From NCBI RefSeq assembly GCF_001654985.1, contig NZ_LXEU01000100.1, forward strand, positions 1-53,949: a stretch of 53,949 nt of DNA. Reading direction: 5' to 3'. How positions within the stretch are numbered: the stretch's first letter is position 1; the number at the start of each line of letters is the position of its first letter. Below, piece after piece: positions 1 to 7,166 of this stretch. This stretch comes from Kluyvera georgiana ATCC 51603 (GTDB lineage Bacteria > Pseudomonadota > Gammaproteobacteria > Enterobacterales > Enterobacteriaceae). Below the pieces are notes generated by a model. It was not told the DNA's origin. It did not search any database and was given only the letters and a program-made list of their open reading frames with translations. A program made the translations under genes and the position numbers.

Positions 1-178
1 GTTAAGTGACCCACGGTACGGGCAGAAACCGGAGAGGCTGGCTGGCGATTAAGGGGGTTAAGTGACCCACGGTACGGGCAGAACCCGGAGAGGCTGACTG
101 GCGATTAAGGGTGTTAAGTAATCCACGGGTCGGGCAGAACCCGGAGATGCTGGCTGGCGATTAAGGGGGTTAAGTGAC
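1..178. repeat. Tandem 56-bp direct repeats (three copies plus a partial fourth)
   Basis: Three consecutive copies begin at 1, 57 and 113 with an exact 56-bp period, and a fourth begins at 169 but matches for only about 10 bp. Each unit starts GTTAAGTGACCCACGG and ends GGCTGGCGATTAAGGG. The copies differ at a few positions. There are no unique spacers, so this is not a CRISPR array. The first copy touches the window edge, so the array may continue to the left. An inverted copy of the unit junction lies at 4061-4087. Function unknown. Confidence 0.9.
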
Positions 179-246
179 TTAGCGCTGGAGGATACGCCCT
201 GCAACTATTGGTAAATGAATGACAAGGTTTCCCGTAAGACCCATCA

Positions 247-273
247 AATAAAAAAGCCTCTGAAGTAGAGGCT
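247..273 (-). terminator. Rho-independent terminator after the 89-aa gene
   Basis: AGCCTCT (255-261) pairs with AGAGGCT (267-273) around a 5-nt loop. On the minus strand the stem is followed by a T-rich run. It lies just downstream of the minus-strand operon 1129-292. Confidence 0.85.
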
Positions 274-291
274 CTTGGGTATTCGATATAG

Positions 292-561
292 TTAGGCTAA
301 TTCGTCCGGGTCGTTGATGGCACTAACGAAGAACTCCGTGCGGTAATCATTCCCCCATCCCAACCAGACAGAAGGTGAACCCTCCTTTGCCAACGAACGG
401 TCACCCGTCATGCTGTCCGCTTGGACAGGAACTGTCACGCATTCTTTAATAGTATCGGCCTCGGCAACCAGTCCAGTACTCTGGGTTTCAAATCCGGCAA
501 TTACGACAACAGCATCAGGGTCGTGTAGCTGAAGCTGGGCGATAAGCTCTTTAACTTTCAT
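292..561 (-). CDS. Small hypothetical protein (89 aa)
   Basis: The protein begins MKVKELIAQL and reads as a small soluble acidic protein. Its opening resembles short phage and plasmid proteins that start with a K-E-L-I-x-x-L segment followed by a DPDAxVV strand, but no function is known to me. The ATG has a good ribosome site (GAGGAT, 4 nt away). It is the second gene of a minus-strand pair with the 173-aa gene upstream and is closed by the hairpin terminator at 247-273. Confidence 0.75.
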   Translation of the reverse strand: MKVKELIAQLQLHDPDAVVVIAGFETQSTGLVAEADTIKECVTVPVQADSMTGDRSLAKEGSPSVWLGWGNDYRTEFFVSAINDPDELA

Positions 562-607
562 AGTGATCCTCTGCGCTAGAATTATCCAATTCTACCACGC
601 TTGATGG

Positions 608-1129
608 TCAGGCGTATAAGTGCTTACTGTACAGCTCGAAAGCTTCATCATGTTCCAAATCGTCCAGGATAACGATATCAGGGCCATGTTCTTTTTTGAT
701 TTGTGCGATGTATGAAGCGTATTGAGCCTGGCTTTTGTAGCCCACTGTCCAAAGTCTACCTTCGCGTAAGACGCAGATTTTCTTGCGGTAAACCTTCTTG
801 AAACTTGATTTAGTTTTCCGGTTACGCTCCTCGTCACTGACAAGCTGGTCGATTACTTCAATCAGGTTTGAGTCTATGAGAAATGGCTTGCCATTGTGTT
901 CGCCAAGGCAGATTGGCAGAAGACCCTTCGCATATGATTCGGCCTGGCGGAACAGCTCTTTTTTTCCTGGTTCGAACAGTACGCGAGTTTCGCCACCATG
1001 CCCATCATTATCAGCTGTACCTATGCTCAGCCCGTCGAAGAGGACAGTAGCGTTAAAGCAGACTGTTTCCTGGCTCATGCCAGTATAGATTTTGAGGCCT
1101 TTCAATTTGATTCTTGTCTGAGTGTTCAT
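608..1129 (-). CDS. Hypothetical protein (173 aa)
   Basis: The start MNTQTRIKLKGL at 1129 is preferred over an upstream in-frame start because GGGGA lies 8 nt before it and the box promoter at 1161-1190 would overlap a longer N-terminus. The protein has a beta-rich N-terminal half and a basic central stretch (RNRKTKSSFKKVYRKK). It ends in an acidic segment (DIVILDDLEHDEAFELY). No family was recognised. It heads the operon 1129-292. Confidence 0.75.
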   Translation of the reverse strand: MNTQTRIKLKGLKIYTGMSQETVCFNATVLFDGLSIGTADNDGHGGETRVLFEPGKKELFRQAESYAKGLLPICLGEHNGKPFLIDSNLIEVIDQLVSDEERNRKTKSSFKKVYRKKICVLREGRLWTVGYKSQAQYASYIAQIKKEHGPDIVILDDLEHDEAFELYSKHLYA

Positions 1130-1160
1130 TGTGTGTTCCCCGCTTTCTAATTGTGATTCT

Positions 1161-1190
1161 ATTTTCAATCACCTTGAGCAGGTGACGAAG
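1161..1190 (-). promoter_or_regulatory. Box promoter (CTTCGTCACCTG, 17 bp, GAAAAT)
   Basis: The box reads CTTCGTCACCTG on the minus strand (1190-1179). TTCGTC is followed after exactly 17 bp by the -10-like GAAAAT (1166-1161). The promoter faces the 173-aa gene 32 bp away. A short dyad GTGATT/AATCAC flanks the -10. This is one of at least 17 such sites in the window. Confidence 0.7.
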
Positions 1191-1206
1191 TGATACGGAG
1201 AAATAA

Positions 1207-1490
1207 TTGTTGGGTCGCCTGATAGCCGGGCTGGTGGCAGCCGCAACCCTTAGTCAGTACTTCGGGATCGTAGTTCCGAAAAGCCACAACAGTCTCCACA
1301 GCGTTTTGGGGGTGTTAACCCCCATACGCTTTGAGACTTTGCCCTAGCGGGCCGCGAATTCGCCTAATCGCCCCGTGAGGGCTCTATTCGAATTTACATG
1401 CCGTGCCTGCTTCGCTTGAGAGCGAAGCTTTTGGACGGCGATTGCCCGCGTGGCGGGCAGACATTTTTACGTGCGCATTGCGCACGATTT
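1207..1490. ncRNA. Cluster of hairpins in a gene-free stretch (candidate structured RNA)
   Basis: Between the box promoter at 1190 and the gene at 1585 no convincing ORF is seen, but hairpins follow one another. GGCTG/CAGCC lies at 1229-1242 and TTCGG/CCGAA at 1261-1280. A three-part stem at 1291-1338 has AGTCTC/GAGACT outside, AGCGT/ACGCT in the middle and GGGGGT/AACCCCC inside. GCCC/GGGC lies at 1370-1382 and GCTTCGCT/AGCGAAGC at 1409-1428, followed by TTTT. TGCCCGC/GCGGGCA lies at 1443-1459 and CGTGCGC/GCGCACG at 1470-1486. Strand and function are unknown. The stems are seen; the RNA is inferred. Confidence 0.4.
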
Positions 1491-1584
1491 TCTTCGGTTA
1501 CATTACAGGGCTGGCTGGGGATTGGCTTATTGCAATATTCTACAACGAAGCTGGGAACGGCTGGCTGGAACGCGAAGATTTAAA

Positions 1585-1851
1585 TCATACTCTATATCGA
1601 CTGATATCAACGACGGTATCAGCGGGGTCTGTTGCCAGCTTACAGGTCACTTGACCTTCCTGATCCAGCATCAGTGTCGCGGTTAACGGTTCATTTTGAG
1701 CATCGATTACAGTGACATTCACGCGTAACCGTGTTGGAAGCATCATCAGAATTCGCGTAGGGCTCTCTGATAATGACACGTTTCTGGCTTGCAGAACCGC
1801 TAAAACACTCTTCATTAACTCTGCTTGGTCGATCATATAGTCACATGCCAC
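1585..1851 (-). CDS. Small hypothetical protein (88 aa)
   Basis: The ORF ends in a beta-rich segment (NEPLTATLMLDQEGQVTCKL). In layout it resembles the 106-aa protein at 26400-26720: a helical N-terminus with A-L-x-x-x followed by a substrate-like beta sheet with TLxLxQxGxV. The start is uncertain because neither 1851 nor the internal ATGs (1836, 1815) has a strong ribosome site; the ATG at 1815 has CAGAG close by. It is isolated between two gene-poor stretches. Confidence 0.5.
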   Translation of the reverse strand: MACDYMIDQAELMKSVLAVLQARNVSLSESPTRILMMLPTRLRVNVTVIDAQNEPLTATLMLDQEGQVTCKLATDPADTVVDISRYRV

Positions 1852-2006
1852 TGGATGTATTGGGATGAAATCGTGCCTACCGCAGGGCTACACGAAAGAT
1901 ATAAATCAGTATGACATGCGGGCCGGACTCAAACCATCAATTACTGGAACCAGTCCGAAGATAGCGCTCTGGTTTTTATGCTGTTGAATTTACATAGTTG
2001 TTATTT

Positions 2007-2165
2007 AGTGAATTATTCGTACCTTATAATTCACTGATATCACTTAAATTCAAAGTGAACAGGAGAGGATTGGATTAAAAGTCCATAAAATGTGAATTAA
2101 AAGTGCGCTAGGAAATGCGATAAACTGATTGATTTGTTTTGATATGGTTTTTATGTGAATTATCG
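2007..2165. promoter_or_regulatory. AT-rich region with four GTGAATTA motifs
   Basis: The stretch 1852-2257 holds no ORF of note. AGTGAATTAT (2007-2016) and ATAATTCACT (2026-2035) form a perfect 10-bp inverted repeat with a 9-bp centre. Two more GTGAATTA copies follow near 2092 and 2156. This looks like a multi-site operator upstream of the 88-aa gene. The regulator is unknown. Confidence 0.4.
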
Positions 2166-2257
2166 GTGAGTTACTTGTGTGCTACTTATCTCCATGCTGC
2201 TATGCCTTTCCAATAAATAGATTGGATAGGGCAGGGAGATGGAAGAGGGGAGAGGGC

Positions 2258-3100
2258 TTACTCCGCAGGTGATTTCACTTTAAATTCAAGCCATCTTGCC
2301 CCGAGCCTGTTTTTATCCAGATTGTAGAACAACGGTTTTATACAGACCCCTTCATACTCAGGGAACTCTATACCGCTGGCGAAGTGAATCTGTAGTGTAT
2401 CAGGATCAATACCCATCATGTTTGTGTCAAACAGCCTGTGGAATGTTGGTGATAGCAAAATGCCGTTACTGGCGTTATAGCAGCCTGCTACGGATGTTGG
2501 TTCAATATGTGCTGCCTCCAGCACACCGTTGAGGTGTTTGCCCGATACCGCGCACAGGCTTCCGAAATTCTTATCCACCAACTCACGGAACTGAGACTGG
2601 ACATGCACATCGCGAACGCTAACCTCTCGGCGGAAGCTCGGGGAGCGCATACGGATATCTGCATGGGGGAGGTGACCGCGTGGTAATGGCAATACAGCCG
2701 GTTGCTCATCCATTACTGGATTCTGCTCCTCGCAGTAGGTGTCCACGGACTCAATCAAACGGGATGTGTCATTACCAAATCGGCGAGTGAACCAGAGCCT
2801 GAAGTGAGCCAACCGTGATGCCGGAATTTTGTTACGTGCGTACTCCTGAGCATTCTCCTTTTCGATTTCAGTATTTAGTAAAGCCAGACGGGCCTGAGAA
2901 GCACGAATTTCTTCCTGGACTCTGAGATATCCTGCCAGTAGACAAACTTTGGATTCCTGATGTTCAGGCCGTCGCGGATAACCAGATCCTGTTTCAACCA
3001 CGCCAAAGGCTTTGTACCGGAACATTCGGGGAAAAAGCGTTAATGCCACCCGGTTGTTACGACGAACGAGGGAACGAATCAGATTGGTTATCTTCCTCAT
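2258..3100 (-). CDS. HNH endonuclease domain protein (280 aa)
   Basis: The C-terminal third carries an HNH (HNH_2 type) nuclease signature. CAVSG is followed by LEAAHIEP with the first catalytic histidine, ASNGILLSPTFHRLFD with the Asn and second His, and GIDPDTLQIHF. The N-terminal ~170 residues are basic and partly coiled (YLRVQEEIRASQARLALLN) and could bind DNA or a partner. The annotated ATG overlaps the upstream 141-aa gene by 44 nt, so either translation is coupled or a start further in is used. A stand-alone HNH protein may be a restriction or defence nuclease or a homing-type enzyme; the sequence does not decide. Confidence 0.75.
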   Translation of the reverse strand: MRKITNLIRSLVRRNNRVALTLFPRMFRYKAFGVVETGSGYPRRPEHQESKVCLLAGYLRVQEEIRASQARLALLNTEIEKENAQEYARNKIPASRLAHFRLWFTRRFGNDTSRLIESVDTYCEEQNPVMDEQPAVLPLPRGHLPHADIRMRSPSFRREVSVRDVHVQSQFRELVDKNFGSLCAVSGKHLNGVLEAAHIEPTSVAGCYNASNGILLSPTFHRLFDTNMMGIDPDTLQIHFASGIEFPEYEGVCIKPLFYNLDKNRLGARWLEFKVKSPAE

Positions 3101-3482
3101 GTTCTGAATAGTGCGGGGAGAAAAGAACGCGGCGTATTACCTCTGCTCTATCTATTCCCGACATTATCCCTCTGCGAATGACACCACGGAGGTGAGCATT
3201 ATGTCTTGCCCCGCTTACTAGGCCGAACTCACGGGACAAACTGACATACTCTTTCAGGAGGTGATGCTTAGGGTCGGTAAACGCCTCTGGAGGAATCACC
3301 TGATATGCAACTGACGAAAGTATACGGAAAGTCAGTTCAGATGCTGTCCAGCCCTCACGCCGAAGCCGAATAATTGTTATAACGAGATCATCGATACCAG
3401 GCATATCCGGTTCGATATATAGGGACATCAGAGTGTCGTTCATTCCGGGAGGAAGGCTAGCAGAGTGTGACGGGTTGCTCAT
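3057..3482 (-). CDS. Hypothetical protein upstream of the HNH gene (141 aa)
   Basis: A mostly helical protein with a basic C-terminal half (HLRGVIRRGIMSGIDRAEVI) and an acidic tail. No family was recognised. It overlaps the HNH gene by 44 nt, so the two are almost certainly co-transcribed and may act together. Start uncertain: 3482 has no obvious ribosome site, and the internal ATG of MNDTLMSLY is possible. Confidence 0.6.
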   Translation of the reverse strand: MSNPSHSASLPPGMNDTLMSLYIEPDMPGIDDLVITIIRLRREGWTASELTFRILSSVAYQVIPPEAFTDPKHHLLKEYVSLSREFGLVSGARHNAHLRGVIRRGIMSGIDRAEVIRRVLFSPHYSEHEEDNQSDSFPRSS

Positions 3483-3578
3483 AGGGTAAGGTACTGATCG
3501 GACGTAGAAGAAGCGCTTATGTTACGGAATTCGCTCTGGTGGGTTTTAGCTCCAGTGGCGAACGCTGGAACTACGGGT

Positions 3579-3603
3579 AAAAAAATCCCCGGTTTACCGG
3601 GGA
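3579..3603 (-). terminator. Rho-independent terminator after the 54-aa gene
   Basis: CCCCGG (3587-3592) pairs with CCGGGG (3597-3602), and the stem is followed on the minus strand by a run of seven T. It closes the single-gene unit 3832-3668. Confidence 0.85.
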
Positions 3604-3667
3604 AGTTAACAACTACCTCCAGAAGGGTTGGAGGCAAAGCCGGTTGGGCGACCGGCCACAGGGAATG

Positions 3668-3832
3668 CTACGGCTTAATGCCGAGTACTACACCGCCATA
3701 GACCAGGTACATCACGATGGCGAACAGCATGAAGAAATGGGTTACCGGGTGCGCCAGCGCGGCTGCTGCCGCATTGCTTGCGCTGAGCTTCAGTGAGCCA
3801 AAAGAGTGATTACGAACAGCTTGTGCTTTCAT
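3668..3832 (-). CDS. Small single-pass membrane protein (54 aa)
   Basis: The true start is MKAQAVRNHS at 3832, with CAGGAG 6 nt upstream, which makes a 54-aa product. Residues about 33-51 (FFMLFAIVMYLVYGGVVL) form one membrane span, preceded by an Ala-rich stretch. It sits alone between its own box promoter (3877-3906) and a strong terminator. Short membrane peptides of this kind are common on conjugative plasmids, but no function can be assigned. Confidence 0.75.
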   Translation of the reverse strand: MKAQAVRNHSFGSLKLSASNAAAAALAHPVTHFFMLFAIVMYLVYGGVVLGIKP

Positions 3833-3876
3833 GGGTCGCTCCTGATAACGGGTTACATGTTGTGGCTTCTGTATCC

Positions 3877-3906
3877 AGTATCTGGTGAGTGACTCAGGTG
3901 ACGAAG
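3877..3906 (-). promoter_or_regulatory. Box promoter (CTTCGTCACCTG, 17 bp, GATACT)
   Basis: The perfect 12-mer box at 3906-3895 is followed after 17 bp by GATACT (3882-3877). CCTGA in the box/spacer is complementary to TCAGG at the ribosome site of the 54-aa gene. Confidence 0.75.
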
Positions 3907-3986
3907 AAAACCAGGGCATAAAAAGCCCTGTATTTTCAGAAAGATAATATCGGTTTCGTTTTGTGTTGTGCTTGCTATTCCGGGCA

Positions 3987-4017
3987 TAAAAAAACCGCCT
4001 GGTGAACCAGACGGCTT
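3987..4017 (-). terminator. Terminator of the 6073-4119 operon
   Basis: CCGTCTGG pairs with CCAGGCGG (one G-T pair) around TTCA on the minus strand, followed by seven T. It lies 100 bp past the end of the 147-aa gene. Confidence 0.8.
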
Positions 4018-4060
4018 TGGGATAAACAGGCTTTACACAGACAGGTCAGTGGATCATTTA

Positions 4061-4087
4061 AGTCACTTAACCCCCTTAATCGCCAGT
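4061..4087 (-). repeat. Inverted copy of the 56-bp repeat junction
   Basis: About 27 bp here, read on the minus strand (CTGGCGATTAAGGGGGTTAA followed by GTGACTT), match 154-180 at the end of the tandem array. The array and this copy thus bracket about 3.9 kb in inverted orientation. Confidence 0.8.
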
Positions 4088-4118
4088 GTATTGCCACCAG
4101 CAGTACGTGGTCTAACGC

Positions 4119-4562
4119 TTAAATATCGTAGCGACCTTCTTTGATTTGCTGGAGCTGTTCAGCCAGCACCTTCGCCAGTGGTTCGGCTTCTTCTTCATCA
4201 TCAAGATTGTCGATGAGCGTCAGATTCGACTCACCCGCACGGCGGGCATAAACCCCATACGCTCGCTGGCCGGAGATATCGGTGACCGAAGTCTGAGAGT
4301 GATCGCAGATGATATTGCCGTGACGGTCTACCGGCCCGAAGCTGATGGCTTCATAATCCGCATCGTGGCCCAATGGTAAATCGCGCAAAACAAACAGGCG
4401 TAATGGGAGAACGTCGTACTCAGCACCACATTTTGCTGCCACATCCAGATCGTTAATTTCACGGAGAAAATCTTTCGCTACCACCGAGTCAGAATGCATC
4501 CGGTAAATGGTCGATGCGGCCCAGATTGCACCAGCATAAAATTGTGATTCTTCTTTTGTCAT
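4119..4562 (-). CDS. Hypothetical protein (147 aa)
   Basis: A soluble acidic protein starting MTKEESQFYAG with a good ribosome site (AGGTG, 4 nt). The C-terminal part is strongly acidic (NLDDEEEAEPLAKVL). No family was recognised. It is the last gene of the operon 6073-4119 and is followed by a terminator. Confidence 0.7.
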   Translation of the reverse strand: MTKEESQFYAGAIWAASTIYRMHSDSVVAKDFLREINDLDVAAKCGAEYDVLPLRLFVLRDLPLGHDADYEAISFGPVDRHGNIICDHSQTSVTDISGQRAYGVYARRAGESNLTLIDNLDDEEEAEPLAKVLAEQLQQIKEGRYDI

Positions 4563-4621
4563 TTAGCACCTGCTCTTATTGTCATGGGTATGCCGGTCGA
4601 ACGGTATCCCCGTGCAGACCG

Positions 4622-4900
4622 TCAGTAAACGGTTATTTCCTTTGCGCAGCAGTCGCATTGGTATTCGTTGATACCACCAGTTGCGACCCAGTTTATTGCG
4701 CCGCAGCGGCAACTCAACAGCTGGCGCATACCAGGAGCAAGTGCCCGCTCTGAAAACGACTCAACCGGGACTTCGCCCGGGTAGTAGTAACCTTTTATCA
4801 GCTTGCTGCGTGAATGCCCGTCAGTGTCGGTGTAATGCAGATACACCTTCCGGGTATAAATCATACCCGAGTCAGTGCCGAACTGCGTTTTCAGAAGCAT
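4622..4900 (-). CDS. Small zinc-ribbon protein (92 aa), paralogue of 23475-23747
   Basis: The start MLLKTQFGTDSG at 4900 overlaps the end of the LRR gene by 29 nt. The C-terminus carries LLSCRCGAINW followed by NEYQCDCC, four or five cysteines in a CxC...CxxC layout that probably binds zinc. The 90-aa protein at 23475-23747 has the same signature (LLCRCGANNW ... NEYCCDSC), so the two are paralogues in different operons. Function unknown. Confidence 0.7.
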   Translation of the reverse strand: MLLKTQFGTDSGMIYTRKVYLHYTDTDGHSRSKLIKGYYYPGEVPVESFSERALAPGMRQLLSCRCGAINWVATGGINEYQCDCCAKEITVY

Positions 4901-5714
4901 ACATATCCTCCAGACGCTGAATACATTGTTGTGCGGCCTTATCAAGTAGTTCAGCCGTGGGTTCATCATAGATGCCACGTACCAGCAGACCAAATATTTC
5001 CGGGTCTACAGACAAATCGTACATGCATACGCGAACGCCAAGCGCTGTACGTAGCGCATAGACATGGCGGTTAGGCTTTCCGCCGATACCGGTGACTGAC
5101 GCGACATTTTCAAAATTACCAGGGTTAACCAGGTTAATCACGGGGCACGATATACACTCAGGGATCCGCTTCAGAGCCACAGCATCCAGATACAGGCTGT
5201 GGCCCACTTTCAGGTTTTTTGGCAACGCTTGCAACGGCATGGCTTCGAGGGCCAGATTTTCTTCAAGATGCAGGTTATCCGGCAAAGTGGTAATACGGGT
5301 GTTTGACAGCATCATACTGCCAGCTACTTTCAGCGTATCCGGCAGATAGGCGATATCAGTACACATGATGTCCAGAACGCGGCCCACCGTCAGATTTTCC
5401 GGCAGATACTTAAGACGTGAAGAATTCGCCATGAGCGTACCGGTAATGGTCAGGTTGTCAGGGAGAGATTCCAGCTCAGAGTAGCTGATAAACAGATTGC
5501 GGGCCACCAGCCCGGCAGGGATGCTATGAATGCCCGACAGAATGGTCAGGGTGTTCGTCACGGTCAGATTCGCGGGAATATAGTCGCAGGGAATTGCCGG
5601 ATCTTCTGGCTCAAGCGTAAACCCGACACGAAGATCGCCTTCAACGATGATTCGTCCGTCCTGAAGGGTAAAGGCCACACCATTCGCTGCCAGTTTATCA
5701 ATGAAGTCTGTCAT
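4872..5714 (-). CDS. Leucine-rich-repeat-like protein (280 aa)
   Basis: From about residue 45 to 190 the protein is built of roughly 20-residue units whose anchor reads LPDNLTITGTL, LPENLTVGRVL, LPDTLKVAGSM, LPDNLHLEENL and LPKNLKVGHSL. Each is followed by a short variable turn and I/L-x-x-LP. Such repeats form a solenoid used for protein binding and occur in phage and plasmid proteins and in secreted effectors. There is no signal peptide or ligase domain. The C-terminal ~90 residues are not repetitive. It lies between the 105-aa gene and the zinc-ribbon gene in one operon. Confidence 0.75.
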   Translation of the reverse strand: MTDFIDKLAANGVAFTLQDGRIIVEGDLRVGFTLEPEDPAIPCDYIPANLTVTNTLTILSGIHSIPAGLVARNLFISYSELESLPDNLTITGTLMANSSRLKYLPENLTVGRVLDIMCTDIAYLPDTLKVAGSMMLSNTRITTLPDNLHLEENLALEAMPLQALPKNLKVGHSLYLDAVALKRIPECISCPVINLVNPGNFENVASVTGIGGKPNRHVYALRTALGVRVCMYDLSVDPEIFGLLVRGIYDEPTAELLDKAAQQCIQRLEDMYASENAVRH

Positions 5715-5755
5715 ATCGGTTTCCTTTTAATGGCCCGACGAGCCGGGCCGGAGGT

Positions 5756-6073
5756 TCAGAGTTTGCTGACAAAGTTCTGCTGCGTGAACAGGTACATATC
5801 GTCCTGCTCATTGAACATGCACAGATTTTCGAGGATGCGCTTTTCAATCCAGACGACCGGCTTTTCACGCATATCCTTCGCGAGCGAAAAGGTGTTTCGC
5901 AGCCGGGTAATGCGGTGCTGATCATTGATTGCCTGGTGAATTGCGGCCTTTGACGCTGCCGCCTGCTTTTTTACGTTGTTGCGGGCACACCATAATTCGC
6001 CACTAGCGGCTGATGCCCGCGCTGCTGGCTGACGTGAGGAGTCCAGTTGGTCATAACGTAAGAGATTCGGCAT
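5756..6073 (-). CDS. Hypothetical protein (105 aa)
   Basis: The start is MPNLLRYDQL at 6073, with AGGGGG 4 nt away. The protein is helical and Ala/Lys-rich in the middle (NNVKKQAAASKAAIHQAIND). No family was recognised. It heads the operon 6073-4119 from the box promoter at 6109-6138. Confidence 0.7.
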   Translation of the reverse strand: MPNLLRYDQLDSSRQPAARASAASGELWCARNNVKKQAAASKAAIHQAINDQHRITRLRNTFSLAKDMREKPVVWIEKRILENLCMFNEQDDMYLFTQQNFVSKL

Positions 6074-6076
6074 GAT

Positions 6077-6138
6077 GCCCCCTGTCATAGTTTTGTCGTT
6101 ATTGACCTATTATCTGGCAGGTGGGGCTGGTGACGAAG
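6077..6138 (-). promoter_or_regulatory. Box promoter (CTTCGTCACCAG, 17 bp, GATAAT) with spacer-leader complementarity
   Basis: The box lies at 6138-6127 and GATAAT at 6114-6109 with a 17-bp spacer. In the spacer, GCCCC (plus strand 6123-6127 read on minus) followed after two bases by CTG is complementary to CAGGGGGC at the ribosome site (6084-6077). A transcript reading in from upstream would therefore fold over the ribosome site. Confidence 0.7.
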
Positions 6139-6167
6139 GGCGCTGAGGTTGTCTGATGGTTAAAAGA

Positions 6168-6205
6168 TTGCCGTTAGTGTTCCATATGGTATAATTGAAT
6201 TACCA
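6168..6205 (+). promoter_or_regulatory. Promoter and dyad of the Xre/RES pair
   Basis: TTGCCG (6168-6173), 16 bp, TATAAT (6190-6195) make a sigma-70-like promoter. The -10 sits inside an imperfect palindrome, TGGTATAATTGAATTACCA, next to CCATATGG. That suits autorepression by the antitoxin. It is divergent from the box promoter at 6109-6138. Confidence 0.65.
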
Positions 6206-6221
6206 AATGGGAGGGCTAGTT

Positions 6222-6668
6222 ATGACGATGAAAGTTTTTTCTCCAGACGTTACCAAAACGAATCAGCACTGCTTATGGCAGGTTGCTGGGCTGGATAATG
6301 ACGGTATCGCGCTGATGGATAAAATCAATCACGGTCTCGATGGCACAGTAGCTAAGCACATTTCTGAATGGGCTAACATCACGCCGTCTGAGCTGCGCAA
6401 AATGTCGGGTATACCTAATACGACGTTTAATCGTAGCATCAAAGACCGTTTCACTGCCGATCAGAGCGAACGTCTGGTGCGCATTATCCGCGTAATTGAA
6501 CGCGCTGTAGAGCTGTTTGAAGGTGACAAAGAAGCGGCGCACAAATGGCTGAACGAAGCGAACCGTGGTCTGAGCTGGAAATCACCGGCAGAGCTTGTTT
6601 CTTCTGAGACAGGTGCGCTTGAAGTGATGCGCCTGATTACGCGTATTGAGCACGGGGTATACTCGTGA
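6222..6668 (+). CDS. Xre/MbcA/ParS-type antitoxin of a RES toxin-antitoxin pair (148 aa)
   Basis: The start ATG at 6222 follows GGGAGG by 7 nt. The N-terminal part is a small helical DNA-binding-like domain (SELRKMSGIPNTTFNRSI). The C-terminus is the DUF2384-type toxin-binding segment (AAHKWLNEANRGLSWKSPAE ... LEVMRLITRIEHGV), typical of antitoxins paired with RES toxins. Its stop overlaps the toxin start by 4 nt. These antitoxins neutralise the toxin and repress their own promoter; the dyad upstream fits that. Confidence 0.9.
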   Translation: MTMKVFSPDVTKTNQHCLWQVAGLDNDGIALMDKINHGLDGTVAKHISEWANITPSELRKMSGIPNTTFNRSIKDRFTADQSERLVRIIRVIERAVELFEGDKEAAHKWLNEANRGLSWKSPAELVSSETGALEVMRLITRIEHGVYS

Positions 6669-7123
6669 TCCTTTACCGACTGACCAAGACCCGTTATCTG
6701 ATGACTGCGTGGTCTGGTCTGGGTGCGAAAGAAACGGGGGGCCGCTGGAACAGCGTAGGCACTGCAATGGTCTACCTGTCTGAAACGGCCAGCCTTACCA
6801 TGCTTGAAACGCTGGTACACATTCACGCGCCGCAGTTACTGGACGACTTTACACTGCTGAGTCTTGATGTACCGGATGATCAGATCCAGACCTTCGACAT
6901 GAGCCGTCTCCCTGATAACTGGGCGAGTGAGGATGCTCCTGCTGAGCTGGCGCTCTACGGTGATAACTGGGCTGAAAGCGGTTCTTCTATCGCGCTGCGT
7001 ATTCCAAGTGCGTTGTCTCCGGTTGAATTTAACTACTTGCTGAATCCGGCACACCCTGAACTCTTTGACCTGATGGCTACGGTTAAGAAAATTCCGTTCC
7101 GGTTTGATTCCCGCCTGAAATAA
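6665..7123 (+). CDS. RES-domain toxin (152 aa)
   Basis: The protein shows the RES fold signature: YRLTKTRY near the N-terminus, GGRWNSVGTAMVYLSE with the conserved Arg and Tyr, and LTMLETLVH with the conserved Glu. A C-terminal NPAHP is followed by the last strand. RES toxins are known to deplete NAD+ by glycohydrolase or phosphorylase chemistry. The length matches the family, and the gene directly follows its antitoxin with a 4-nt overlap. It should help keep the plasmid in the population. Confidence 0.9.
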   Translation: MILYRLTKTRYLMTAWSGLGAKETGGRWNSVGTAMVYLSETASLTMLETLVHIHAPQLLDDFTLLSLDVPDDQIQTFDMSRLPDNWASEDAPAELALYGDNWAESGSSIALRIPSALSPVEFNYLLNPAHPELFDLMATVKKIPFRFDSRLK

Positions 7124-7166
7124 CACACAGGCAACTCCCCGGCATTGACGAACTGAGGTGTCTCTG

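Noticed and set aside
1..178. CRISPR array
   Set aside because: The 56-bp units follow directly on one another with no unique spacers, and no cas gene is seen.
1398..1686. Three overlapping plus-strand ORFs near 1.4-1.7 kb
   Set aside because: All three frames are open over the hairpin cluster, and none has a ribosome site; the hairpins explain the sequence better.
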